In this document: piece after piece, positions 1-10,180 of the stretch
Layout: each line of letters starts with the position of its first letter
Position numbering within the stretch: position 1 is the first letter of the stretch
Source: Gautieria morchelliformis
Lineage: Eukaryota > Basidiomycota > Agaricomycetes > Gomphales > Gomphaceae
Direction of reading: 5' to 3'
DNA: 64,000 bases
NCBI GenBank assembly: GCA_015179125.1
Contig: WHVA01000091.1
Location: forward strand, 1-64,000
Notes under the pieces: model-generated
What the model was told of the DNA's origin: nothing
The model's database searches: none
Seen by the model: only the letters and a program-made list of their open reading frames with translations
Translations under genes and position numbers: made by a program

Positions 1-199
1 GAGCAGTACCAAGGTACGTAGGTATTTAACACTGTTGGCAAAGCCAAACTAGAATATTCACATTTAGGTCATTTACTGACGCTGAGCCTCCGGAGCCAGG
101 TCAAGAATCGCACGCAGACCCACGGATGTGAGCAACCTTGGCCAAGGTTCGATTTTTCACCCTACTTAACGATATGTAGTTTTATGCTTATATATTATC

Positions 200-831
200 A
201 GTTGGGCCTGACATGTATCCCCCCGGCTCCACAAGCTCTGACTTTGCAACGAGGAGGCAAAATCAAGGTAAGTTGCCGATTCACCCCTGTTGAGTATTTG
301 ATCACAACCCAAGTTGTTCACATGCTAGGTCAATTTCAAGATGCTCCATCTCATCGATGAGCAACTCGCTCAAATCCAAGGTACGTATGATGCCGGGAAT
401 GAGTACCATCAGACATTCGCAAACAATCAAGCTTGTCAAACCCAAGCGTTTGAGCTTCTACTTGCTCAGGGACTGGACATCAAGGCACTGGGGGATCTTG
501 GCAATCGTTGGAGCAAGCGATGGAGCACTGTGAATGGGAGTGGCAGGCGTGCACAGACGAGGGTTCTGATGCAGTGGTGAGGATCTATTTGAAGGTCTTT
601 CTGCATGTATGTAATTTGATATGGTTTATGAATGATGAAGTCAGTGTGGCACAAGCACAGCGGCTCGAAAGGATAAAGAGGATAAGCAGCGGCAGCAGAA
701 TGGGAGACTTCCTTTGGAGCGTGACTGGAGTCGTAAGACTCCATATGATTTCACAGGTTGTCTGGCACATATAGATCTAACATATTGTGGAACGGAAGTG
801 GTCCGCATCACTGGTATACTCATCCATAACC
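200..831 (+). pseudogene. Spliced gene remnant ending in a GCLAH...HN motif, cut by Copia-1
   Basis: Several open stretches join across good-looking introns (for example a donor GTAAGT after about 270 and an acceptor near 329). Just before the Copia-1 LTR, frame 3 reads DFTGCLAH followed 22 residues later by HN at the LTR edge. From memory, a GCLAH(x)nRI.G...HN pattern occurs in N-terminal regions of repeated, transposase-like fungal proteins. That link is inference. No catalytic domain is visible and nothing homologous resumes after the 3' LTR at 6080, so this is a truncated relic. It could equally be a fragment of an unrelated host gene. Confidence 0.35.
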
Positions 832-1320
832 TGTTGGGTGCATTTATGCTCCTGCACCAAAATCAAGCATAATATGTTCAATTTATTGTGTGGTGTTTCC
901 AATTGTTTCTCACACTGTTCTTGTACCATGCATCCATTTCTTTGCTTATTTTCGAAATTTTCTAGTCACTCCCTATCTCTCCATTTCATTCTGTTATTTC
1001 TACTTTCACAGGCGGCTGCACCCAGCGGAGTTTGAAATGACTTCGACGCGCGAGCCCTTGGGCGCTAAAGGGCCGGGTGCAAGTATATGCCTCCTGAGAC
1101 AGGATTACACTCCTCTCTCAGTGACAATAAATTCACTGAGAGAGGCGAGTAGTATTCTTTATATTTACATAACATGTTGACTGAAAATCATGTAGTATAT
1201 TTGATTCTAGGTATTGTATTAATACATCAGTGACAATAAATTCACTGAGAGAGTATATTTGATTCTAGCTTTCTAAGAACTCTACCGAACCTTCCCTGCC
1301 ATAGCCCCTAGTTGCGTACA
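832..1320 (+). repeat. Copia-1 5' LTR
   Basis: 489 bp, aligned without length change to 5591-6079 (constant offset 4759). It contains a long hairpin with AATAAA in its loop (1112-1145), a shorter copy of the same hairpin core near 1224-1254, and a duplicated 16-bp AT-rich segment around 1196 and 1254. It should carry promoter and polyadenylation signals, as LTRs do. Confidence 0.95.
1112..1145 (+). promoter_or_regulatory. 13-bp perfect hairpin presenting AATAAA, Copia-1 LTR
   Basis: Arms 1112-1124 and 1133-1145 are perfect reverse complements. The 8-nt loop CAATAAAT contains a canonical poly(A) hexamer. The same hairpin is at 5871-5904 in the 3' LTR. A second copy in each LTR (about 1224-1254) keeps the loop but only about 7 paired bases. 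A role in LTR transcript 3'-end formation is inference. Confidence 0.6.
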
Positions 1321-1322
1321 AG

Positions 1323-1337
1323 GGTTATGGGCCCCGC
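1323..1337 (+). other. Copia-1 primer binding site (initiator-tRNA anticodon-arm type)
   Basis: Two bases after the 5' LTR lies GGTTATGGGCCCCGC. It is close to the complement of the anticodon stem-loop of initiator tRNA-Met rather than of a tRNA 3' end. Copia elements are known to prime from such an internal half-tRNA. The same 15 bases follow the 5' LTR of Copia-2 at 50512, which supports functional conservation. It overlaps the presumed Gag-Pol ATG at 1327. Confidence 0.65.
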
Positions 1338-4300
1338 AGACACTTCGCAGAAGCTTTTGGGTGTGGAGAAGCTTGCAACAGATGGAAGTAATTGGCCTCT
1401 GTGGCGAGCTACTCTCACAAGTTATTTTGAGTCCAAAAATCTACTCAGGCATATAGAAGGGAGAGCCATTCGACCTCCTGATCCTCCAGTCATGCCCCCA
1501 GGCCATATTCTCACAGAAGCTGAGGAAACTCAGATTGAGAAGGCTGAGGAGAAGCTGGAGAAGTATCTTGCCAGAGAAGGACAGGCAAAAACCCAAATAA
1601 TCGTCTCAGTGTCAGAGTCACTAGCTCTGATGCTACAGAAGAGACATACAGCAAAAGAAGTCTGGGATGCATTGGTCAATGAGATGACCAAAAAGCCCAA
1701 GATGGTCCTCACCAACCTACAGAGACAGCTTCGCAGTATGAGGTGTCCTGAGGATGGAGACTTGAGAGATCACTTGGACAAAGCCCAAGACCTCTATGCT
1801 CGTCTCAATGAGATGGGAGCCAGAATTTCTGAAGGAGAGTTCACCGACATCATCCTTGCATCACTTCCACCCTCCTATGAGGCAGTTATGAATGCCCTTA
1901 CCACGTCGCTCGAAGAATGTGGATTGCCCTTAGTGCCTGATGATATTATCAGAGTACTAAAGGCTCAATACGACAGGAGAAAGACCCTCAACATTTCACA
2001 AGAAGAGCAGGCATTTATTGGTTCATCTACGAAAGGGCAGAAGGGCCGGAAAGACCCGAAGGTGTCTACATGCACTAATTGCCACAAGCCTGGACATGCT
2101 ATAGAGAGTTGCTGGGCTAAAGGAGGTGGTAAAGAAGGCCAGGGGCCACGTCAGAAGAAGAAAGCGAAAGCCAAAAAGAAGAAGGGCAAAGCCAAGGCGA
2201 ATGTTGCCGAAGAAGTGTCCTCTGAGGAGGATGAGAGTGGCAGTCCAGCCGCTTTCGCCAACTTCGACTGCTCTAATTTGAGTAGTTTATCTCTGGACAC
2301 TGTTGTCATTCTCGACACTGGAACGACCGCACATATGACCCCTCACAAGAATTTATTGAGGGATTACAGTCCATTCTCACAGCCGCGCACAATTCGTGCA
2401 GCCAACAAAGGCACTTTTGATGCCTTCGGTTCAGGCTCACTCGTGCCATCTAACAAGGTTGGAGATAAGACTGTGAACATTACATTGAAGGATACGTTCT
2501 ACGCGCCAAAAATGGCTGTTACCCTCATCTCGATCGGCCGGTGCGATGATGCAGGCTATAACACACAAATAGCTGATCAGAAATGCACAATATCCAATCG
2601 TAAAGGCAGGATATTGATGCAAGCACCGAAGCTGAATGGCTTATATCGATTTGATTTACAACACACAAGTGCCGAAGCGCATGTATGCGCATCAGCCATG
2701 GAGATACATCAGAAAATGGGGCATATTTCACAAAAGTCCCTACAGCATTTGCTCAACCGTGGCATGATATTAGGCATTGAATTGAGCTCAAAAGGTGACA
2801 AGGTTGTTTGCGATGCGTGCATTCAGGCGAAGATTGCACGTAAATCACTTCCTCAGGAACCCAGAAGCCGATCATCAAAATTCGGTGACAGAATTTATTC
2901 TGATGTCTGGGGACCAGCGAGACACTCCACAATTGACAAGAAATCCTATTATGTGTCTTTCATCGACGACTACTCAAGGGAATCGGTTATCTATTTGATG
3001 GCAAACAAATCGGAAGCATTTTCAAAATACAAACTCTACGAGGCCTTGATGCTTCGACAGAGGAATGTGCACATCAAAGCACTTGTTTCCGACAGAGGGG
3101 GCGAATATACAAGCTCAGAATTTGAACAGCATTTGGCCAAGCAAGGCACGAAGCATCGGTTAACTGTACACGACACCCCAGAGTCGAATGGTGTTGCTGA
3201 ACGTTTAAACCGAACTCTAGTTGAAAGAGCTCGTGCCATGCTATTGGAATCAAGTCTTCCTAAGACTCTATGGGGGCATGCAATTTTGCACGCCAACTAT
3301 CTTAGGAATCGGACACACACAAGAGCTTTGCCAGACAAAACCCCTTTTGAAATGATCCATCACGAGAAACCGAACCTGAAGGACATACACGTGTGGGGAA
3401 TTGAAGTCTACGTTAAAGTCAAAGAGGGAAACAAACTAGCAGCCCGTGCCAAAAGAGCTCGGTGGATAGGAATCTCTGGACAGAGCCATGGTCACTGCAT
3501 CTACTGGCCTGACTCTCAGAAGGTTTCTGTCGAGCGGAATGTTATATTTGACTCAGAGATGAAGGGGGGCAAAGCTCCAATCATTTCTATTGAAGAGTCA
3601 CAGCTACCTACGTCCAGAAAGATGATACAGGCCATCTCGGCACCAGCACCTATGCCTAGCCGCTTAGTCAGCGAAGAGGCAAAGATCGAGGAAATTGATG
3701 ATGATGAACCAGAGGAATGTCTGAAAGAGCTGCAACCCAGTCAGACTATTGATGTCGGACCTAAAGAAGCTGCTCCAACAAGGAGAAGCGAAAGGATCCG
3801 TCAGCAACAGGTGCAGCCGGCCCCATGTGGTCCCGTAACAAGATCTCAAGCTAAGAGACATGCTGGTGCAGATATCACTACACTAGCTTACGAGGACATT
3901 GAGGACCATCAAGACAAATTATTTGAACCAGATTTATCCTCTGTCACTGACGGCATCAGTGATTATAACCTTGCCATCAGTACACTTTCGACCTCCGATC
4001 AAAACAAAGATAATGTGCTGCCGGATTTAAATCAGACCGAGCCTAGCAATGCAGATGAAGCCTTAAATGATCCTATGTGGAAAGCATCGATGGATAAAGA
4101 GTACCAGGTGCTACTCGACAAAGGTGTATGGGAAGTGGTTAAACCACCTCCTGGGGCAAATATTGTCGGAAATAGATGGGTATTCCTCTGGAAACGCAAT
4201 CCAGAAGGTGAACCCATTACACCTAGATCGAGGATGGTCGCCCAAGGCTTTACACAAAGTTTTGGAGTCGACTACAATGAAACCTATGCACCTGTTGCTC

Positions 4301-5577
4301 GGATGACTTCCTTACGGATTATATGTGCCATTGCTGCCAGGAACAACTGGCCTATTCACCAAATGGATGTAGACAGTGCGTATTTGAATGCTACACTGCC
4401 AGAACCTATTTACATGAGACAGCCGTATGGATATGAGACCGGAGACAAAGATGATGTCCTCCTGCTGAAGAAAGCACTTTACGGCCTCAAACAGTCTGGA
4501 AGGGAATGGTACAAACGTCTGAGTGGTGAATTTCTCAAGTTAGGATTCACTAAATCAGCTTCAGATGGAGCTGTATTTTGCAGACGTGGACCGAGAGGGC
4601 ATGCGATTATTGCAACGGCAGTAGACGACCTCACTATCACAGCTGAGAGTCAACCGATCCTCGATGGGGTAAAGCATGACCTTGCCCAGATCTTCAGTAT
4701 GAAAGATCTAGGCGAGATTCACTGGCTTTTGAACCTCAAAATCGAAAGAGATTGGAATAACAAATCGATTGCAATATCACAAGCCACATACATCCAGAAA
4801 ATCATCAAAAAATTCAATCTGGATGATGCCAAAACATTTTCAACACCTCTCGACCCAGCCGTTAAATTATCCAGAGACCAATGCCCTTCCACAGACGAAG
4901 ACAAGCAGAAGATGTCGAAAATTCCATACAGACAAGCGATAGGATCATTGATGTGGGCAGCAGTAGCCACTCGACCAGACATTGCATTCGCAGTGTCATT
5001 ACTTTCTCAATTCCTCGAAAACCCAGGTCCAACACATTGGCATGCAGTCAAACATGTCTTTAAATATCTAAAAGGCACGATGGACTACAAATTGACACTT
5101 GGGAAGAATCGAGACGGCCTCATTGGGTATTCAGATGCGGATTGGGCTTCTCAAGAGCACAGGCACTCATACTCGGCTTATATTTTTCAGATTGATGGAG
5201 GGACAGTATCATGGAGTTGTCAAAAACAATCCATAGTAGCCCTACCATCAACTGAAGCCGAATTCGTTGCCCTGACTCATGCGAGCAAAGAAGCCTTATG
5301 GATGCGCCACTTTATTTCTGAAGTGTTCCAACCGCTGAATTGTCCCATCAAACTTTATTCAGACAATCAATCAGCCATTTCCATTGTCTATGGCACTCAA
5401 CAACACACGAGGACCAAGCATTTCGACATTAGATTATATTTCATCCGAGATATAGTCGAAGACGAAGAAATTAAGCTTGTGTACCTACCAACGGAACACA
5501 TGCTAGCCGATCTTCTCACTAAAGGACTTCCTAGTCCTAGAGTGAGAATCCTCAACGAGAAAATCGGAATATATTAA
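1327..5577 (+). CDS. Copia-1 Gag-Pol polyprotein
   Basis: Single open frame of 1416 aa from the first ATG (1327), with no stop or frameshift. Order: Copia gag domain (about 1-230); zinc knuckle CX2CX4HX4C starting near residue 249, followed by a Lys-rich tail; aspartic protease DTG at about 330; pre-integrase HHCC region (about 460-510); integrase core with D526, D589 and E625 (DD35E spacing); Ty1-type reverse transcriptase with the active-site variant AVDDL near 1098-1102; RNase H in the last ~160 residues (SDADW, STEAE and DNQSA motifs). The order protease-integrase-RT-RNase H defines Copia. The frame appears intact and the copy could be autonomous. Gag and Pol lie in one frame with no visible shift site, so the Gag excess would need another mechanism such as processing or splicing. 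Confidence 0.95.
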   Translation: MGPADTSQKLLGVEKLATDGSNWPLWRATLTSYFESKNLLRHIEGRAIRPPDPPVMPPGHILTEAEETQIEKAEEKLEKYLAREGQAKTQIIVSVSESLALMLQKRHTAKEVWDALVNEMTKKPKMVLTNLQRQLRSMRCPEDGDLRDHLDKAQDLYARLNEMGARISEGEFTDIILASLPPSYEAVMNALTTSLEECGLPLVPDDIIRVLKAQYDRRKTLNISQEEQAFIGSSTKGQKGRKDPKVSTCTNCHKPGHAIESCWAKGGGKEGQGPRQKKKAKAKKKKGKAKANVAEEVSSEEDESGSPAAFANFDCSNLSSLSLDTVVILDTGTTAHMTPHKNLLRDYSPFSQPRTIRAANKGTFDAFGSGSLVPSNKVGDKTVNITLKDTFYAPKMAVTLISIGRCDDAGYNTQIADQKCTISNRKGRILMQAPKLNGLYRFDLQHTSAEAHVCASAMEIHQKMGHISQKSLQHLLNRGMILGIELSSKGDKVVCDACIQAKIARKSLPQEPRSRSSKFGDRIYSDVWGPARHSTIDKKSYYVSFIDDYSRESVIYLMANKSEAFSKYKLYEALMLRQRNVHIKALVSDRGGEYTSSEFEQHLAKQGTKHRLTVHDTPESNGVAERLNRTLVERARAMLLESSLPKTLWGHAILHANYLRNRTHTRALPDKTPFEMIHHEKPNLKDIHVWGIEVYVKVKEGNKLAARAKRARWIGISGQSHGHCIYWPDSQKVSVERNVIFDSEMKGGKAPIISIEESQLPTSRKMIQAISAPAPMPSRLVSEEAKIEEIDDDEPEECLKELQPSQTIDVGPKEAAPTRRSERIRQQQVQPAPCGPVTRSQAKRHAGADITTLAYEDIEDHQDKLFEPDLSSVTDGISDYNLAISTLSTSDQNKDNVLPDLNQTEPSNADEALNDPMWKASMDKEYQVLLDKGVWEVVKPPPGANIVGNRWVFLWKRNPEGEPITPRSRMVAQGFTQSFGVDYNETYAPVARMTSLRIICAIAARNNWPIHQMDVDSAYLNATLPEPIYMRQPYGYETGDKDDVLLLKKALYGLKQSGREWYKRLSGEFLKLGFTKSASDGAVFCRRGPRGHAIIATAVDDLTITAESQPILDGVKHDLAQIFSMKDLGEIHWLLNLKIERDWNNKSIAISQATYIQKIIKKFNLDDAKTFSTPLDPAVKLSRDQCPSTDEDKQKMSKIPYRQAIGSLMWAAVATRPDIAFAVSLLSQFLENPGPTHWHAVKHVFKYLKGTMDYKLTLGKNRDGLIGYSDADWASQEHRHSYSAYIFQIDGGTVSWSCQKQSIVALPSTEAEFVALTHASKEALWMRHFISEVFQPLNCPIKLYSDNQSAISIVYGTQQHTRTKHFDIRLYFIRDIVEDEEIKLVYLPTEHMLADLLTKGLPSPRVRILNEKIGIY

Positions 5578-5579
5578 GC

Positions 5580-5590
5580 TTGAGGGGGCG
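5580..5590 (+). other. Copia-1 polypurine tract
   Basis: TTGAGGGGGCG lies directly upstream of the 3' LTR and just after the Gag-Pol stop. It is the expected plus-strand primer site. Confidence 0.75.
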
Positions 5591-6079
5591 TGTTGGGTGC
5601 ATTTATGCTCCTGCACCAAAATCAAGCATAATATGTTCAATTTATTGTGTGGTGTTTCCAATTGTTTCTCACATTGTTCTTGTACCATGCATCCATTTCT
5701 CTGCGTATTTTCGAAATTTTCCAGTCACTCCCTATCTCTCCATTTCATTCTGTTATTTCTATTTTCACAGGCGGCTGCACCCAGCGGAGTTTGAAATGAC
5801 TTCGACGCGCGAGCCCTTGGGCGCTAAAGGGCCGGGTGCAAGTATATGCCTTCTGAGACAGGATTACACTCCTCTCTCAGTGACAATAAATTCACTGAGA
5901 GAGGCGAGTAGTATTCTTTGTATTATCATAACATGTTGACTGAAAATCATGTAGTACATTTGATTCTAGGTACTGTATTAATATATCAGTGACAATAAAT
6001 TCACTGAGAGAGTACATTTGATTCTAGCTTTCTAAGAACTCTACCGAACCTTCCCTGCCATAGCCCCTAGTTGCTAACA
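5591..6079 (+). repeat. Copia-1 3' LTR
   Basis: 489 bp, TGTTGGG...CTAACA. Most differences from the 5' LTR are C/T transitions. It carries the same hairpins as the 5' copy. Confidence 0.95.
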
Positions 6080-6139
6080 GACGCCCCTCCTCCTGTGGAG
6101 ACGCCCCTCCTCCCACGGAGACGCCCCTCCTCCATGGAA
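6080..6139. repeat. Three 20-bp tandem repeats (GACGCCCCTCCTCC...)
   Basis: Three consecutive 20-bp units share GACGCCCCTCCTCC and differ in the last six bases. They abut the Copia-1 3' LTR directly, which may be why no target duplication is visible. Confidence 0.8.
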
Positions 6140-7593
6140 AGACATGGTCAATGCCATTTTTTATTTTAAAAAACCAAACAAAAGATCCCAATTTATTGCA
6201 GGCATGTTGCAGACATCATGAGGATACACGCAAGACCATTCACATAGAAAAGAGAGCTTAAACAAAAGTTCAGAGCAATGGGTTAGTCTTGTTTACAAGG
6301 AGATGGGGGTGCAGCTGATGTTGATCTACATTTATATTGAGCAAGGGTGTAGTTAGATCAGGGGGAATAGGGACTCACGAAGGCCATTGAAGTTGTTGTC
6401 AGTGCAAACATGGGCTGCTGGGTGCAGCGATAATGGGGCTGCTGCTGCCACACCCGTCATCCCCATCCTCGTCCCCTGCCCATGTATGCCCTTGTGTGCA
6501 AGCGCATGCGTACACACACCCCATCCCACTTTCCACCATCGTATGCGCCATATCATGCAGACATGTGCACTGCCCCAGTGTGAGACTGGGGGTGGGGCAC
6601 GTGGGATGGTGGCTGCTGCACCTGTGCACAAGGGCATGCGTGCCCTGCCTCACTCGCCACCACTGCACGCGCCATACCACACAGACATGCACACCGCCCA
6701 GTGTGAGAGTGGAGCGGGGCGCGTGTCAGCTTGGGCGCATGCGGTGGTGGCTGCTGTGCGTGCGTGCATGTGTTGGTGGTGGAGGAGGTGGAAGAGGTGG
6801 TGCATGGGAGTGTGGGAGCGGACGGTGGCATCACGTGCCATGGTAGCCAGCACCTGGGGGTGGGAGTGGTGGTGTCCAGAGTGGTCACGTGACCGGCCCC
6901 GGAATACTCTGGCAGGTTCGCGAGTCACCTGAGCCATTCCAATGGCCAAACCTGGACTTGCCAGGTTTTTAGATGCCGGGTAACTCGGACTTGTGGGATT
7001 TGGATCTGCAGGTTAAAATCGCAGGTTGAACTGTGAGTCACCTGGAGGAACCTGGACTCATGGACAACCCTGCCAGGTATGTCTTAAGTATCTCTGCCTT
7101 CTCTCTCTCTCTCATATTCCTTTCGCAGCCGGTCCCATCTGCTAGGGCTCGCGGTGATCACCCTGTATCCATAGCTGTCTTATTACAGTTATTGCTGCAT
7201 AAAGTATTCTTTTTATTGTCCCATCGCTGAAATTGCCCCCGCTGTTATTCATTTTTTCACAGTGCTCGATCCTCTCCCACTCGTCATTTTTGTGTTTGCC
7301 TGCATTGTATCACGTACTCGCCTGGTCTGCACCATTTTCCGACCCAGTTACTTTTTCATGTATTTCAGAACTACATTTCAGTAGTATAATGCACTGATTT
7401 ATCAGTATTTTATAACTGCAATTTAAAGTACAAAAAAGGGAGAAAATCAGTATAAATTGTTTCTGAAATGGACATTCTCTCTCGACTAGATTTCGGGGTC
7501 GTGCCAATTGACCGGTGTACTTAAAATTCAGGTACGCGAGCACCTTCTGTACTGATTTATCGGTACGTAATGTACTTAACATAAGTGCCCAGT
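6140..7593. other. Gene-poor, GC-rich low-complexity stretch
   Basis: From about 6500 to 6770 a ~130-bp GC-rich unit is duplicated imperfectly (...GCGCCATA(T/C)CA...CAGTGTGAGA...GGTGGCTGCTG twice). This opens frames on both strands that look like composition artefacts. From 6900 to 7080, short CAGGTT/CCTGGA(C) motifs recur. No gene, RNA or known element is recognised. Confidence 0.5.
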
Positions 7594-7599
7594 CTTCCT

Positions 7600-8005
7600 G
7601 CAGTGCGGAGCGCCCCAGCAGCGTCACCATGCCCGCGCTGATGAAAGAGTATCCGGACACCATGGAGGGCGAAAGAGGGCAGAAGCAAATAGAAGTGTTC
7701 AAGCCCAAGTTGATTTGTGGCTGCTATTACTCGGCTGCGTCTACGGTACACGGTTTTTAATTGGGTATGCGCTGTTGCAGATTATTAGTGAGTTTTCTTA
7801 CGTTTACCCTCTTAGTGCGTGCTCAGGCAGTCCCGAAGTTGTTATTGTGAAGTTGGGTTTACGACGTGCATACTGGGTGAGTCATTGAATATCTGCCTAG
7901 TGTATGCTGTGCGTGAATTTACCCCATACATTCGCTTTCTAGACCATATTCTCACCTTCACACGAGAAGGGAACACGGCGTATGGGTGTAACGTATATGA
8001 CTAGA
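7600..8005 (+). pseudogene. Cyclopropane-fatty-acyl-phospholipid synthase-like 3' gene fragment (copy A)
   Basis: Homologous to the fragments at 40190 and 45600. A first exon piece ends in EIEVFK-type sequence (here QIEVFKPKLI). A middle exon after TGCTCAG encodes CYCEVGFTT. A last exon after TTCTAG encodes DHILTFTREGNTAYGC and stops at 8003-8005. Exons, donors (GTGAGTCATT) and acceptors are still recognisable. The pattern (conserved CEVGF...TREGN tail) fits the C-terminal end of fungal SAM-dependent cyclopropane-fatty-acid synthases; this is recognition from family memory. The N-terminal and SAM-binding parts are missing and an acceptor-proximal exon is altered, so it is a relic. Confidence 0.55.
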
Positions 8006-8525
8006 GAGACGAGGACGGTTGTCTTCATTCTGGGGACGTTCTGTAGATGCGTTGCTAGACTTGCAACTTGCCTATTTTACGTGAGACCTTCATATAAATT
8101 GGCACCAAGCCACACATCTCAATACCGTGTGACAGTGATTCTTCGTGAGTATAATATTCCGTCACTGTGGGCTGCGCTTGGATTATAAACCTTGGGGATA
8201 TGTTTCCGGAATCTCCGAACATTACACTATGAGGATAGGATATCAGCGAGCTATCGATCTGGGAAATGTCCGAGCACGCACAGACAAGGATATAGTCATC
8301 TCAAGAGGGCAAGTCCCCTGAGAAGGTGACGCTCTGCGCTCCGGCTTGGAGGCTGAAACTGGATGCCAGCGGATGCTCTACACGGTAGGTGCCACGTGCG
8401 TGTCAATTGCAGTTCAGGTCCCAAATAAGTCTCCGACGAGGCGCGGGTGTGGCACGGTGTGCCCTCGGATCAGGCAAGAAGCGTCCCTCAGTCAGACTGC
8501 AGATGTGCAGTCTCAGTAGGCACGG
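8006..8525. other. No gene recognised
   Basis: No coding signal seen. A short perfect hairpin (7-bp stem GACTGCA, 4-nt loop) lies at 8495-8512, just outside the left inverted-repeat arm. Confidence 0.4.
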
Positions 8526-8875
8526 GCACCCCACCTGTAGTGCCCAGTTAGTCATACCTTCTTAGCTAGGGTAACCGGCCGGGTTGCAGAGGCTAAGTAG
8601 GTATGTTTTGCAGAGAGGACCAGTACTACGAATAATACTACGTATAATTCTTACTTAGCTACAAAATGTGACTGTGGGTGAGCTATGGACACCTGTCCTA
8701 CCCATCGGAACCACATCCAGCGTCTCGGGCCACGTCTCAACTGTTCACGTGACCGTCTCCAGCGACCGCCACATCGCATCAACCACTGCCGCCGTCGTCG
8801 CACGCAGCGAGCTCAACCGGAAACTCTCCACAGCTCCAAGATTTCCGGATTTTTTAGTGAGTTATGCCTCCTTAA
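8526..8875 (+). repeat. Left arm of ~350-bp inverted repeat
   Basis: Reads as the reverse complement of 10960-11304. The outer ~295 bp (8526-8820) are nearly identical; the inner ~50 bp still align (AGCTCCAA..TTCCGG...ATGCCTCCT). The pair encloses a ~2.1-kb interior. No target duplication could be assigned. Confidence 0.85.
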
Positions 8876-9074
8876 ACCTCCAGTATCAAACCCCACTCTT
8901 CAATTGATGCATTTGCTTCACCTGATGCTGCCAATATTTCGTCTGTCTTCCCCCATGCAACGTGCAAGGACATCTTGCAATTCTTGAAAGATCTCACTGA
9001 AGTTTTGTGTGTAATTCTATTGTCCATACCGACACTAACCAACCTGTAGGTTTCATTCACAAACACGCCATGTC

Positions 9075-9449
9075 AGCCCTTCTCATTTTTATCACAGAGA
9101 ATGCCGTACTTCCGCATGGCGGGCCCCAGGACCGTGTGCTGGGGAAGCTCGATCTCGTATTATTTGACATCACTGGCACGCTTCATGGTTATTACAGTGA
9201 CAATACGCGGGTATGTTTTCTATTGCGTATCACCATCGCTGTTCCGCTAGCTTACACATTTTGAAGACATTTGCGCTCGAGGTAATTTATATCCTCTCGG
9301 CCACTATCGCTTATTGATGCTGTAACATCACAATCTGGCAGGCGGCACATGGATATTTCGACTTTTGTGACATCCTAAAGGCGGGTCTTATCTACGATGA
9401 ATATACCAAGTTGCCCACAAATGCTCGAGTTCGCGTGAAATGTGAATAA
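9075..9449 (+). pseudogene. Peptidase M24 (Xaa-Pro dipeptidase-like) gene fragment
   Basis: The frame from about 9075 reads PHGGPQDRVLGKLDLVLFD, then ITGTLHGYYSDNTR before a GTATGT donor at 9211. The spacing matches the M24 (pita-bread) signature PHG...D.G....GY.SD.TR, which in active enzymes holds metal-binding aspartates. A second exon (9342-9449, after GGCAG) gives 35 residues to a TAA stop. Upstream catalytic regions and the later His/Glu ligands are not found, and the first Gly of the D.G motif is changed (DIT), so this is a decayed fragment. It lies inside the inverted-repeat-bounded segment. Confidence 0.5.
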
Positions 9450-9491
9450 AATCTTTCTGATGCATTTCGCGTTGGGAGACAAACAATGCAT

Positions 9492-10134
9492 CTAGTCCCA
9501 AGGCTCGACGACGTATCCTTCTTCCAATCCATCCAGTATGGTCTGAAGCCATCCGTTCACAGCGGTTTCGATACCAGAATGTAAATGGTTTGACTTTCTC
9601 GAGAGATCGAAGTCAACCACACGCCATTGATGCTTGTGGCCGTGATAAGGGCAGACAATACTCTGGTCTGTCGCAGGTGCCACTAAGATATTTCTCCATC
9701 GGATGTCAATGTGTTCAATACCGAATCGACCCATGTCGCTGTATATTTCACGAAAGTCCGGTCTGCATAACAAAGGATGTTCAGAAGCATGCATAGTTAG
9801 AGCTGGCCAGACGAACTTGAATGCATCCAACGGAACACCTATGGGCATCACGTCCCTGAGTCTTTCTAAGACCAAGACTGAAAGAAAGGTCTTGTCGCTG
9901 CGGATTCTGCGCACAAGGTAGCCCGCGAAGCGAACAGGCGGTGCAGGCAATGATCGCCCTCGCAAGGAGCATGCCGATAAAGGGTTAGCATGGAGACCTT
10001 ACCAGCATTGTGCCAATGTCAGTAATGACTTGGCCGAGCTCGCTAAGAGACAGCGGAAAGCGGGGTCTCGTGTCAAGAGCAAACACATAGTTGACAGTGG
10101 CGAGAGCGAGCATGAGAATTGAGCCAGAGTAATT
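9492..10134 (-). pseudogene. Fungal protein-kinase-like gene, 5'-truncated
   Basis: Minus-strand last exon (9492-9958) contains HIDIRWRN, a catalytic-loop pattern (H.D....N), followed ~25 residues later by VVDFDLSRKSN, where DFD replaces DFG, and it stops at 9492. A probable upstream exon (10003-10134; ...YVFALDTRP..LSELGQVITDIG) is separated by a 44-nt GT-AG interval. Exact phase across that intron is not clean, so it is probably damaged. Homology ends at 10134, where a 16-bp direct repeat begins, so the N-lobe is missing. It belongs to the expanded basidiomycete kinase-like family, a different paralogue from those at 37984 and 43625. Confidence 0.6.
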
Positions 10135-10180
10135 ACAAAGATTCTATAATTTTTAAATTTTTTTTTACAAAGATTCTATA
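10133..10180. repeat. 16-bp direct repeat at a truncation point
   Basis: TTACAAAGATTCTATA occurs at 10133-10148 and again at 10165-10180, with an A/T-only spacer of 16 bp. The kinase homology stops exactly here, as expected at a deletion or insertion scar. Confidence 0.6.

Larger units (their letters stand above)
832..6079 (+). mobile_element. Copia-1: complete Ty1/Copia LTR retrotransposon
   Basis: Two 489-bp LTRs bound an internal region with a tRNA-type primer binding site, one long Gag-Pol frame and a purine tract directly before the 3' LTR. LTRs start TGTTGGG and end TAACA (3') or GTACA (5'). By eye about 15 differences separate them (~97% identity), so the insertion is recent but not brand new. 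No clean 5-bp target duplication was found: TAACC lies before and GACGC after, so one flank may have changed or the copy may be recombinant. It interrupts the gene remnant ending at 831. Confidence 0.95.

Noticed and set aside
5580..5939. 119-codon frame after Copia-1 Gag-Pol
   Set aside because: It is the 3' LTR read through; the same frame exists in the 5' LTR, with no coding signature.
832..6079. Target duplication for Copia-1
   Set aside because: TAACC and GACGC do not match and no offset of the LTR ends improves it, so none is claimed.
6387..6949. Overlapping long frames on both strands in the GC-rich region
   Set aside because: Five frames are open at once, peptides are Cys/His/Pro-biased repeats, and the DNA is an internal duplication; composition explains them.
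9959..10002. Clean splice joining the two kinase exons at 9492-10134
   Set aside because: Donor and acceptor exist but the reading frame does not carry over, so it is described as a damaged fragment only.
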